Notes under the pieces: model-generated
Told to the model about the DNA's origin: nothing
The model's database searches: none
What the model saw: the letters and a program-made list of their open reading frames with translations, nothing else
Translations under genes and position numbers: made by a program
Part shown: piece after piece, positions 50,513 to 58,927 of the stretch
Layout of the letters: each line of letters starts with the position of its first letter
How positions within the stretch are numbered: the first letter of the stretch is position 1
NCBI RefSeq assembly: GCF_042433955.1
Contig: NZ_JBHLUH010000061.1
Coordinates: forward strand, 124,001-188,000
Source of the DNA: Phytohabitans kaempferiae
GTDB lineage: Bacteria; Actinomycetota; Actinomycetes; Mycobacteriales; Micromonosporaceae
Direction of reading: 5' to 3'
DNA length: 64,000 nt

Positions 50513-50630
50513 TGACGGCTCCTGATGATGGTACGGATACCGACAGCCCGACCGTCCGCCGATGTCCGCCGCGTGACAATAGGTGCCAGCACCCATTTTC
50601 GGGCCGTCCGTCAGCCTTTGGGGCCGTCGG

Positions 50631-50837
50631 TCAGCCCCGAGGGCGGTCGCCGGCAGCGCCGAGCAGGTGTGCGGCCGCGGCGGCCAGGATGAGCCCGGCG
50701 GCGAGTGCCAACCCGCGCCCGGAGGCGACCGCGACGGCGAGTACCCCGAAGGCGACGACCATCAGCAGCCACCCCCCGATCCGCCGGCGGCGGTCGGCGT
50801 GCGTGCCGCGGCGGATGCGGTCGTCGAGATGGTTCAT
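50631..50837 (-). CDS. Small two-segment membrane protein, function unknown
   Basis: A 68-residue protein: a charged N terminus (MNHLDDRIRRGTHADRRRR), two hydrophobic segments separated by a short SGRG turn, and a basic end. This is the layout of actinobacterial DUF3040-type or similar small membrane proteins, without a firm match. ATG 50837 follows GAGGAGCC at 4 bases. It diverges from the histidine kinase gene, 258 bases away. Confidence 0.65.
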   Translation of the reverse strand: MNHLDDRIRRGTHADRRRRIGGWLLMVVAFGVLAVAVASGRGLALAAGLILAAAAAHLLGAAGDRPRG

Positions 50838-51095
50838 CGGCTCCTCGGGGCTCGGGTCTCTCCTCCCAGCGTCGGCGCCCAGCCCGCCGCCGACCATCCG
50901 TGGTGACCGGCAAAACCGCGTGCGGATACGGTCTTTCCCGGCGTTGTCGTGGGTGCCGCTACGGATGGACACCTCACGCGGGCGCGCGTCACGCTGGAGT
51001 TTGGCGAGTGTCCGCCGGCACGAGGGGAAATGTGGGGCTGAGCCGGCACCGAGGGCGATAGTAGGGAGGGAACCGTCGAGGAAGGAGAGGAGCGC

Positions 51096-52049
51096 GTGTC
51101 CCTGTTCTGGCGGATCTTCCTGCTCAACGCCGCCGTCCTGACCGTCGCCGTAAACCTCCTGCTCTTCGGCCCGGTCACCGTCTCCACGCCGGTGCTGTTC
51201 ACCGAGGCGGTCATCCTCACCGCGGGCCTGGCCGCGATGCTGCTGGCCAACGCGGTGCTGCTGCGGATCGGGCTGGCCCCGCTGCAGCGCCTGACCCGCG
51301 CGATGGCGACCATCGACCTGCTCCAACCGGGCCCGCGCCCCGCGGTCACCGGGCACGCCGGGATCGCCGACCTGATCCGCACGTTCAACGCGATGCTCGA
51401 CCGGCTGGAGGCCGAGCGCGCCACCAGCACCGCCCGCGCCCTCTCCGCGCAGGAGGGCGAGCGCCGCCGGATCGCTCAGGAGCTGCACGACGAGGTTGGC
51501 CAGACGCTGACCGCGGTCATCCTCGAACTCAAGCGGGTCGCCGACCGGACTCCCGAGCCACTCCGGGGCGAGCTGCACCAGGTGCAGGAGACCACGCGCG
51601 ACAGCCTCGACGAGATCCGCCGCATCGCCCGGCGGCTGCGCCCCGGCGTACTCGAGGAACTGGGCCTGGTGAGCGCCCTGCGCGCGCTGACGACGGAGAT
51701 CTCGCAGCACAGCGGCGTCGTCGTGCGCCAGCACTTCGACAGCGACCTGACCGGGCTCGACGAAGAGGCCGAGCTGGTCGTCTACCGGGTCGCCCAGGAG
51801 GCACTGACCAACACCGCCCGCCACGCCGACGCCCGCCGGCTCGACATCGCGCTGCGCCGCGCCCCGGGCGGTGTCGAGCTGCGCGTCCGCGACGACGGCC
51901 GCGGACTGGGCCAGGCCGCCGAGGGCGCCGGCATCCGGGGTATGCGGGAGCGCGCGCTGCTCGTCGGCGCCAACCTCACCGTCGGCGCGAGCCCGGGCGG
52001 GGGCACCGAGGTACGGCTACGCCTGCCGATCGCGAACGGGAGCAACTGA
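51096..52049 (+). CDS. NarL-type sensor histidine kinase with HAMP domain
   Basis: A 317-residue kinase with two membrane segments (about residues 5-25 and 35-56) and a short intervening loop. A HAMP linker (to about 108), the HisKA_3 box with H131 (RIAQELHDEVGQTLT) and an HATPase domain (EALTNTARHADA, then GIRGMRERALLVGANL) follow. The small outer loop implies sensing in or at the membrane. GTG 51096 has GGAGAGGAG upstream. Its stop overlaps the regulator start (TGATG). Confidence 0.92.
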   Translation: MSLFWRIFLLNAAVLTVAVNLLLFGPVTVSTPVLFTEAVILTAGLAAMLLANAVLLRIGLAPLQRLTRAMATIDLLQPGPRPAVTGHAGIADLIRTFNAMLDRLEAERATSTARALSAQEGERRRIAQELHDEVGQTLTAVILELKRVADRTPEPLRGELHQVQETTRDSLDEIRRIARRLRPGVLEELGLVSALRALTTEISQHSGVVVRQHFDSDLTGLDEEAELVVYRVAQEALTNTARHADARRLDIALRRAPGGVELRVRDDGRGLGQAAEGAGIRGMRERALLVGANLTVGASPGGGTEVRLRLPIANGSN

Positions 52050-52702
52050 TGTCAACGACCACGCGGATCCTGCTCGCGGACGACCACGCGCTGGTGCGCC
52101 GCGGTGTCCGGCTCATCCTCGACGGCGAGCCGGACCTCGCGGTCGTGGCCGAGGCCGGTGACGGTGCCGAGGCCATCGAGATGGCCCGGACCCACCAGCC
52201 CCACCTCGCCATCCTCGACATCGCGATGCCCCGGCTGACCGGCCTCCAGGCGGCCCGCGAGCTGTCCCGCCTCCAGCCGCAGCTGCGCATCCTGATCCTG
52301 ACCATGTACGACAACGAGCAGTTCTTCTTCGAGGCGCTGCGGGCCGGCGCCAGCGGGTACGTGCTCAAGTCCGTCGCCGACCGCGACCTCGTACAGGCCT
52401 GCCACGCCGCGATGCGCGACGAGCCGTTCCTCTACCCGGGCGCGGTCAACGCCCTGATCCGCAACTATCTCGACCGCGCCCGCCACGGCGAGCCGGTGCC
52501 GGCCAAGGCGATCACCGATCGGGAGGAGGAGGTGCTCAAGCTGGTCGCCGAGGGGCACTCCTCCAAGCAGATCGCCGACATCCTCGTGATCAGCGTCAAG
52601 ACGGTCGAGCGCCACCGCGCCAACATGCTCCAGAAGCTCGGCCTCAAGGACCGCTTGGAGCTGACCCGGTACGCCATCCGCGCCGGCCTCATCGAGCCCT
52701 GA
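52049..52702 (+). CDS. LuxR/NarL-family response regulator
   Basis: A 217-residue regulator with the phospho-acceptor D57 (LAILDIAMPR), the switch residues in LTMYDNEQFF and VLKSVADRDL, and a LuxR DNA-binding domain at about 150-210 (DREEEVLKLVAEGHSSKQIA). It overlaps and is cognate to the kinase upstream. Its target may include the divergent small membrane gene or genes further away. Confidence 0.93.
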   Translation: MSTTTRILLADDHALVRRGVRLILDGEPDLAVVAEAGDGAEAIEMARTHQPHLAILDIAMPRLTGLQAARELSRLQPQLRILILTMYDNEQFFFEALRAGASGYVLKSVADRDLVQACHAAMRDEPFLYPGAVNALIRNYLDRARHGEPVPAKAITDREEEVLKLVAEGHSSKQIADILVISVKTVERHRANMLQKLGLKDRLELTRYAIRAGLIEP

Positions 52703-52742
52703 CCGCGCGTCCGGGATTCGTGGGGCGAGGCGGGAAGGGACG

Positions 52743-55421
52743 TCAGCGTGGGCAGGCGGCGATGAGGCGAGCCGTCTCGGTCGCCGCCCACGCCATCCCG
52801 ATCCGCTGGAAGATCACCTCCGCCTCGCGCAGGGTCCGGACCGCGCCGCCTGGATCTCCCCGCCGCAGCGTGCAGCGACCCAGGCCCTGGAGGGCGTGTG
52901 CCTCAGCGGCCGGATAGCGCACCTGCCGGGCGGTATCCAGGGCGCGCTGGAAGAGGGCCGACGCCTCGTCCGGCCGGTCGCGTACGGCGAGCACCAGATC
53001 ACCGAGGTTGTTGAGCGCCTCGACCTGGCCGAGGCGGTCGGAGAGCTGCTCGAAGACGGCCAGCGCCCGCTCGTGCGCGTCGGCCGCGGCTCGATGGTCT
53101 CCCGACAGCCGGCGCACGACACCGAGCTGGTTGACGATGTCCGCTTCGCCGTGCCGGTCGAGCAGGTCCCGGTACAGCCCGAGGGCCTCGGTCAGGCAGC
53201 GTTCGGCGTCGAGCAGGTCGCCGGTACGCCTCCGCACGACCCCGAGGTAGTTCAGGGCGTTGGCCTGACCGGGACGGTAGCCGAGGGCGCGGTGCACCGT
53301 CAGGGCCTCGCTCAGCGCGGCTTCGCTCCCCGCGTGGTCACCGACCTGGTACAGCGCGAAGCCGAGGTAGTTGAGCGCACGGGCCAGGCCGTGGCGGTCG
53401 CCGAGCCGCCGGTAGATGGTGAGCGCGCGCTCCTGCACCTCGATGGCGCGGGGGTACTCGCCGGTGAGCTGCTGGGCCATGCCGATCTGGCTGAGGGCGT
53501 TGGCCATGCCATGAAGGTCGCCGATCTCCTCGTGGATGGCGAGCGCGCGTTCGAGGCTGTCGAGTGCCGCCGCGTGGTCGCCGCTGAAGTAGAGCACGGC
53601 GCCCAGCTCGTTGAGCGCGTCGGCCTGGCCGCGCGGGTCGCCCCGGCGGTCGTTGATCTCCAGCGCCCGGCGCAGTCCCTTCGCGGCCTCCTCGACGTGG
53701 CCCGTGCGCCGCAGTACCGCGCTGAGCTGGACGAGGACCTCGGCGAGGCCGGGCTCGTGGCCGACCCGTTCGCACAGCTCGCGGGCTCGGGTCAGCGTCC
53801 GTGCGGCGGACGGGTAGTTTCCGGTCAACCGCTCGAGAACGCCGAGCTCGATCAGCGCGTCCGCGCGCGATGCCTGGTCGCCGGTCTCGCCGGTGAGCGC
53901 GGCGACGCTCCGGTGGATCGACATGGCGTGGTCCCACGGACCCGCGATGCGCAGGTACGGCGCCATCGCGGCGGCCAGCGCGCCCAGGCACGAAGCCTCG
54001 TCGGGCGTACGCATGCCGCTGGCGCAGGCGAACAGGTTGGCGCGTTCGGCGTCCAGCCATGCCATGGCCCGTTCGCGGGTCCGGATCACGGGCACGCTGT
54101 CCCCGCGGTCCAGGTGCTCCGACGCGGGAGCCGGGCCGGCTCGGCGCGACAGGTGGCGGCCCGCCTCCGCAGCCGCGGCCCGGTAGTAGGCGCGCAACCG
54201 GTCGACGGCCAGGCGCCGGTAGGCGGCGGGATCGTCCTCGGCCAGAGTCGCCGAGTACTCGCGGATGAGATCGTGCATCCGGTACCGGCCCCGCGTGTGC
54301 TGCTCGAGCAGGTGGTCCTCGTAGAGCGCCTCCAGGTGCGCGTGCGCCTTGGCCGGCGTGATGCCGGCGAGTGCGGCGGCCGCGTACTGGTCGAGGTCGG
54401 GGCCGGGGTGAAGCCCGAGCCGCCGGAAGAAGCGCTGGCGGCCGGGAGGCAGGCGTTCGTAGGAGAGCCCGAAGGCGGCGGCGACCGCCGTGTCCTCGGC
54501 GCGCATGTGCGCGAGGCGGTGCCTGGTGTCGGCGAGCTCCCGCGCGAGGTCGGCGATCCGCCACCGGGGATCCGGTCGCAGCCGGGTCGCCAGCAGACAT
54601 ATCGCGAGTGGCAGGTAGCCGCTCAGGCGGATCAGCTCGGCGACGGCATCCGCTTCCTCGGGGCCCAGGTGCCGGTTGGCGACCGCGGCGAACAGGTCGG
54701 TCGCGTCCTGCGGCGGAAGCGTGCCGAGGGGGAGGGTCACCGGGACCTGCTGAGCCGCGAGCCCGGTGAGCCGGCGCCGACTCGTGATGATGACGAGACA
54801 GCCGCCCGCCCCGGGGAGCAAGGGCTGGACCTGCGAGGTGCTCTCCGCGTTGTCGAGGATGAGCAGGGACCTGCCGCCCGCCAGGCGCTTTCGCCAGAGC
54901 GCGGCCCGGTCGTCCTGGCGGGGCGGTATGTGCGACGGCTGGACGCCGTCCGCGGCCAGCAGCGCGAACAGCGCGTCGTTCGGGTGCACCGGGCGGCGTC
55001 CCACGGTGTGTCCGTGCAGGTCGATGAAGAACTGGCCGTCCGGGAAGCGGCTCCGCAGCATGTGGCCGGCGTGGATCGCCAGCGTCGTCTTGCCCACTCC
55101 GGGCATGCCGTCGATCGCGTACACGGGAACGTTCGTTTCGGACTCGGGACGCTGGAGCACCAGATGTATGAGCGCGCGAAGTTCGCGACCACGGCCGACG
55201 AACGCGGCGGTATTGCGCGGGAGCGTGTCGCAGGGGACGGCGACCGTGGGCGGCGGCGTACCGCCGTAGACGTATCGGTCTCCCGCCGTTTGACGACCCC
55301 GGTCACTGCTGTGTGCCCGCGGGTTGCGATCCGCGGCTGGCGTGGGCTCGTCCCGTTCCATCGGGCGCGGTACATCCTCGGCCGTGGTCACCACTTGCAT
55401 CCTTACGTGGTGTGTTGCCAT
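52743..55421 (-). CDS. NB-ARC and tetratricopeptide-repeat protein
   Basis: An 892-residue STAND-type ATPase. A polar N terminus of about 65 residues is followed by an NB-ARC domain with P-loop GMPGVGKTTLA near residue 105, Walker B SLLILDNAE and a winged-helix part (LGLHPGPDLDQYAAAALAG). About ten TPR-like repeats of 40 residues then run to the C terminus (for example ALNYLGFALYQVGDHAGSE). Relatives include SARP/AfsR regulators, but the N-terminal DNA-binding domain of those is absent. It may act as a signal or interaction scaffold. The start is uncertain: ATG 55421, 55400 or 55361. Confidence 0.87.
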   Translation of the reverse strand: MATHHVRMQVVTTAEDVPRPMERDEPTPAADRNPRAHSSDRGRQTAGDRYVYGGTPPPTVAVPCDTLPRNTAAFVGRGRELRALIHLVLQRPESETNVPVYAIDGMPGVGKTTLAIHAGHMLRSRFPDGQFFIDLHGHTVGRRPVHPNDALFALLAADGVQPSHIPPRQDDRAALWRKRLAGGRSLLILDNAESTSQVQPLLPGAGGCLVIITSRRRLTGLAAQQVPVTLPLGTLPPQDATDLFAAVANRHLGPEEADAVAELIRLSGYLPLAICLLATRLRPDPRWRIADLARELADTRHRLAHMRAEDTAVAAAFGLSYERLPPGRQRFFRRLGLHPGPDLDQYAAAALAGITPAKAHAHLEALYEDHLLEQHTRGRYRMHDLIREYSATLAEDDPAAYRRLAVDRLRAYYRAAAAEAGRHLSRRAGPAPASEHLDRGDSVPVIRTRERAMAWLDAERANLFACASGMRTPDEASCLGALAAAMAPYLRIAGPWDHAMSIHRSVAALTGETGDQASRADALIELGVLERLTGNYPSAARTLTRARELCERVGHEPGLAEVLVQLSAVLRRTGHVEEAAKGLRRALEINDRRGDPRGQADALNELGAVLYFSGDHAAALDSLERALAIHEEIGDLHGMANALSQIGMAQQLTGEYPRAIEVQERALTIYRRLGDRHGLARALNYLGFALYQVGDHAGSEAALSEALTVHRALGYRPGQANALNYLGVVRRRTGDLLDAERCLTEALGLYRDLLDRHGEADIVNQLGVVRRLSGDHRAAADAHERALAVFEQLSDRLGQVEALNNLGDLVLAVRDRPDEASALFQRALDTARQVRYPAAEAHALQGLGRCTLRRGDPGGAVRTLREAEVIFQRIGMAWAATETARLIAACPR

Positions 55422-55424
55422 GAC

Positions 55425-56299
55425 TACGGTACGAGAGGAAGGTGTGCGGCGTTCACACTACCATTGATCCGCCTTAATCTTTGGCCAGTCGCATCGGGCG
55501 ATTGCCATTTCGTCGAAGGTTGGCCGTCGGTCGAGGCGGAAAAGCGTGGTCGTGTCGAGTGCCACCAAGGTCCGCGGTCGTGGTGAAAGAGTTCACTCGG
55601 ACGTCTTTCGAAGGCGTGATCCGCGTGGCGGCCCCATGATTCTCTCCGTCGGTCGGTAGAAATGGGCGGAGGTAACGATCGTCGCTGTGGCAAATGGCTC
55701 CACCGGGCCCAACTCCGCACTCTTGGTCTTGGTCTGCGGATTGCTCGGCCTTTAGCTGGGGCCGGTCGAATTCGCGACGTATACCGCCACGGTGAAGTGT
55801 GGGCACGGAGAATATTTCGGGCCGGGCGGCAATCATTTGGATTCAGCGCTCCGTAAACTGCGGCTTCGAAACTTGGGATTCGGCCCGCCTTCGGGCGGAC
55901 GCCTGTCCAAAAAACTCGCCAAATTGCGCGGCATCCTCTTGTGTGTAGCGGGATCGCGGCGGCCTCGCGGATGGGCAATGCGAGCTGTCTTCCAGGCGGG
56001 CGTGTCTTCGCGGCATCTCGAGACCTTCCCGTGAGCGGTGATCTGTTGGTGCCGAAGGCGTTACCGAGAGTGTCGATCTTCGGTGGCGGGCGGGCGGCGC
56101 TCTTTCCTGGTGGACGTGTTGCCCTCCCTGCACCAACCGAGTATTTTGCTGTTTCGTGGATCGCTTGGATCAACGTCCCCAAACGGATGGGGTCACGCTG
56201 CGTTACTCGCGATCTACGTGCAGTTGCCAGGTCGACTTGAGTTGGCGCGGATGGGCGGCCTGTGTCGTCGTCCCGCCAATATGGATGCGAGGAGTTCCC
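55425..56299. other. Low-GC region without a recognised gene
   Basis: Nearly 900 bases are clearly lower in GC than the rest of the window, with AT-rich words such as ATTTGG and TTTTGCTG and no periodic wobble bias on either strand. Several open frames exist but none carries family sequence or a ribosome site. It may be a decayed or recently acquired segment. Confidence 0.55.
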
Positions 56300-56449
56300 G
56301 TGGTCCGGGTTCGGATCGGCACCGTGGCTATGCTGGTCGTCGCCGTAGGCGTGGTGCTGCGGGGCGGGATATCGGTTTCGCTGGTCCGCGCCTATCCTCA
56401 CTGGGAATGGCTGTGGCGGCGCCAGCAGCCTCGTCTAGTCGTTTTGTGA
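56300..56449 (+). CDS. Possible small membrane peptide
   Basis: A 49-codon frame begins at GTG 56300, preceded by GAGGAG at 6 bases. It encodes one hydrophobic segment (TVAMLVVAVGVVLRGG) flanked by arginines and a Trp/Arg-rich tail. ATG 56285 is an alternative start. Nothing similar is known to me, and the surrounding sequence is low in GC, so it may be fortuitous. Confidence 0.3.
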   Translation: MVRVRIGTVAMLVVAVGVVLRGGISVSLVRAYPHWEWLWRRQQPRLVVL

Positions 56450-56612
56450 TTTCGTTCCTGCATTTGCAGACAGCACCTTGCCGTCGCGCCTTATGTTGCC
56501 GTGCGGTGTGGTGGCGATTGTGCGCCCTAAGGCTGGTCAACGGCATTTTGTATTGATGGTGATGTCCGTGTGAGATGTGGCGGGTCGCTCGCCGGCCGTT
56601 GACGTCAGATTT

Positions 56613-56702
56613 CGCTGCCCGCTGCCCGCTGCCCGCTGCCCGCTGCCCGCTGCCCGCTGCCCGCTGCCCGCTGCCCGCTGCCCGCTGCCCGCTGCCCGCT
56701 GC
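56613..56702. repeat. Tandem 7-bp repeat, about 13 copies
   Basis: The heptamer CGCTGCC is repeated almost 13 times without interruption over 90 bases. Being 7 bp long, each unit gained or lost shifts any reading frame crossing it. It lies about 260 bases upstream of the cyclase gene at 56963, at the edge of the low-GC region. Such perfect arrays are typical of slippage-prone loci. Confidence 0.95.
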
Positions 56703-56962
56703 ACTGGGCCCCGAAGAGGCCTACCGCGCGTGAACCCCGCTGATCGGCGACGCGGCTGGGGCGGCGAGGTGGCCGGTGCGCACCTTGGGTGATCGCGGCG
56801 ACGGCGGTGCGGAGGTCGTCGGGTAGTGGGTCGGCGGCGGTGAAGGTGTGGTCGCCGGAGCCAGTGTCATGCCAGGTCAGCGGGCCTTGGCATGCCAAGG
56901 AGAGGGCGGGATACCGTACCTGCGGTGCCTCGAACCGCATGACCGGAGGAGTCGGTGCTGGG

Positions 56963-57919
56963 ATGACGGCAGGGCGACCGATGCCCACGCAGGACGACGT
57001 GCTCGGCTACTTCGACACGCTGTCGAACTGGGGACGGTGGGGCGACGACGACGAGCTCGGCACGCTGAACCACATTACCGACGACGTCCGGCTGGCGGCG
57101 GCGCGTGCCGTGCGCCACGGCAGGAGCGTGTCGTGCGCGTGGGAGGTCGCCGTACCGGACGACATGGAGCGGTCGACGACGGCGTGCCCGTGCGCCGCCG
57201 ACATGCCGGGTGCCGAGCACATGCCGGCGCCCGGATTCCGCGCCGACCGGCGCTGGGGCTTTTCGTCCGAACGGCTGGGCATCAGTTTCCACGGCAACGT
57301 CGTCACCCACATCGACTCGCCGTGCCACATCTTCTGGGACGGCACGATGTACAACGGGCGGTCGCACTCGTTGGTCGACGCCGCGACGGGATCGGCGTGG
57401 GCGGCCGTCACGGCGGCGGCGAACGGGATCATCACGCGTGGTGTCTTGCTGGACGTCGCGAGGGTCCGCGATGTGCCGTGGTTGGAACCGGGGCAGGGTG
57501 TGTTTCCCGACGACCTCGAGGAGGCCGAGCGTCGCCAGGGTGTGCGGGTGCGATCCGGCGATGCGGTGCTCCTGCGGACCGGCCACGGCCGCGTCCGGCA
57601 CGAGGCCGGTGCGGCCAGCGGTTTCACGCAGGCGGGCTGGCACGCGTCCTGCCTGCCGTGGCTGCGTGAACGGGAGGTCGCGCTGATCGGCGCCGACACA
57701 CCTCAGGACGTTCAGCCGTCGGGGTACGAAGGCGTGTTGATGCCGGTTCACGCCGTGAGCCTCGTCGCGATGGGTCTGTGGCTGCTCGACAACTGCGACC
57801 TGGAGGCGTGCGCGGCGACGGCTGCCGAGCTCGGCCAGTGGGACTTCCACCTCGCGGTCGCGCCGGTTCGCTTCGCCGGTACGTCCGGCAGCCCGGTCAA
57901 CCCGATCGCCACCTTCTGA
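56963..57919 (+). CDS. Cyclase-family metal-dependent hydrolase (canonical)
   Basis: A cyclase/kynurenine-formamidase-like enzyme of about 318 residues. The metal motif is intact (FHGNVVTHIDSPCH, near residues 111-124), unlike the two cyclases in the GntR operon. Later blocks (GDAVLLRTGHGR, ALIGADTPQDVQPSG and an essential-looking HAVSLVAMG) are typical of the longer cyclase subfamily. It probably hydrolyses a cyclic amide, lactone or ester; the substrate is unknown. Start choice is uncertain among ATG 56963, 56981 and 56939. Confidence 0.85.
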   Translation: MTAGRPMPTQDDVLGYFDTLSNWGRWGDDDELGTLNHITDDVRLAAARAVRHGRSVSCAWEVAVPDDMERSTTACPCAADMPGAEHMPAPGFRADRRWGFSSERLGISFHGNVVTHIDSPCHIFWDGTMYNGRSHSLVDAATGSAWAAVTAAANGIITRGVLLDVARVRDVPWLEPGQGVFPDDLEEAERRQGVRVRSGDAVLLRTGHGRVRHEAGAASGFTQAGWHASCLPWLREREVALIGADTPQDVQPSGYEGVLMPVHAVSLVAMGLWLLDNCDLEACAATAAELGQWDFHLAVAPVRFAGTSGSPVNPIATF

Positions 57920-58008
57920 CCCGACCGGGCTCAAATCAGAGCGTTGCCGCGCCGCGGCCTTCAGCGCGTCCAGAGAGCTTTCGCGGTCGGGGTTGGTGTC
58001 GCTTCGCG

Positions 58009-58110
58009 AGGGGCTTTGTCGGGGACACAGCCCCTCGCGGCCGGTTTGAAAGGGCTATGTCCCCGACAACGCCCACGCACCCGCCGAGGTCCACACCGGG
58101 TCCGAACGCA
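58009..58110. repeat. Dispersed palindromic repeat, copy 2
   Basis: Arms GTCGGGGACACAGCCC (58018-58033) and GGGCTATGTCCCCGAC (58052-58067) form a hairpin with one mismatch. The next bases, ACGCCCACGC..CGCCGAGGTCCA..GGTCCGAACGC, repeat those after copy 1 at 1380. The rest of the gap 57920-58280 shows no gene. Confidence 0.75.
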
Positions 58111-58280
58111 GCCCACCAACGCGACCACCCCGACACCGAATCTCTCTAGTTCCGCGTCATCGTGCGCCGAGCCGACGTGCTCGATGTCCCGCGACCCACG
58201 ACGCGAGGAGTCACGATCTGCAACCGCCCTCGCCCCGACGCCGAGTCGGGACGCGGCTGGGGCGGTGCGGTGGCCGAGGG

Positions 58281-58309
58281 TTGACGTGTGGTGCCCGCGC
58301 GCGCATACT
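58281..58309 (+). promoter_or_regulatory. Promoter of the padR-ABC-FtsX operon
   Basis: TTGACG (58281-58286) and CATACT (58304-58309) are separated by 17 bases, a good match to the housekeeping sigma consensus. The start point would fall near 58315, inside the operator repeats. Confidence 0.65.
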
Positions 58310-58310
58310 G

Positions 58311-58338
58311 CTTACCCGGTAACTACTTACTCGGTAAG
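58311..58338. promoter_or_regulatory. PadR operator (two repeats)
   Basis: CTTACCCGGTAA (58311-58322) and the palindrome CTTACTCGGTAAG (58326-58338) lie side by side, 15 bases centre to centre. They directly overlap the transcription start of the PadR gene, as expected for an autorepressor. Confidence 0.7.
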
Positions 58339-58348
58339 GTGTGGCGCG

Positions 58349-58927
58349 ATGAGTGTGAAGTTCGGGCTGCTGGCGCTCTTCGCCGACGGCCCCAAGTACG
58401 GGTACCAGCTGCGCACCGAGTTCGAGGCGCGGACCGGCGGCACCTGGCCGGTCAACGTGGGCCAGATCTACACGACACTGGAGCGGCTGGACCGGGACGG
58501 CCTTGTCGCCGCCGAGGGAGCGAACGACGAGGGGCGCACGGTGTACGCGATCACCGACGCCGGGCGGGCGGCGCTGGACCGGTGGTTCAGCACGCCGGTG
58601 GCCGACACCGACCGGCCCCGCAACGAGCTGGCGATCAAGCTGCTGATGGCGGCCACCACGCCGGACGTCGACGTTACCTCGGTGGTGCAGCGGCAGCGCA
58701 CCGAGTCGCTGCGGCTGATGCGCGACTACAACACGCTGCGCCGCACCGCCGACGAGGCGGACGACGTGGCCGGGGTGCTGCTGCTGGACAGCCTCGTCTT
58801 CGCCCTGGAGGGGGAGGTGCGCTGGCTGGACCACGTCGAGTCGACGGTGCTGCGCCGGGGCGGCCGGCTGCCCGCGCCCGTGAAGCCGCGCCGCGCCTCG
58901 CGCGGCACCGCCCGGAGCGCCCGATGA
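58349..58927 (+). CDS. PadR-family transcriptional regulator
   Basis: A 192-residue regulator. An N-terminal winged helix (FGLLALFADGPKYGYQLRTE, then GQIYTTLERLDRDGLV) is followed by a C-terminal helical dimerisation region and a basic tail. ATG 58349 lies 10 bases after the operator repeats. It heads a three-gene operon with an ABC ATPase and an FtsX permease (ATGA overlaps), a widespread arrangement in which the PadR protein represses the transporter until an antimicrobial or cell-envelope signal arrives. Confidence 0.92.
   Translation: MSVKFGLLALFADGPKYGYQLRTEFEARTGGTWPVNVGQIYTTLERLDRDGLVAAEGANDEGRTVYAITDAGRAALDRWFSTPVADTDRPRNELAIKLLMAATTPDVDVTSVVQRQRTESLRLMRDYNTLRRTADEADDVAGVLLLDSLVFALEGEVRWLDHVESTVLRRGGRLPAPVKPRRASRGTARSAR

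Noticed and set aside
50582..50595. Possible CRISPR or satellite array from the GGTGCCGACACCCA copies
   Set aside because: Only three copies, irregular spacing and mixed orientation; no array and no cas genes.
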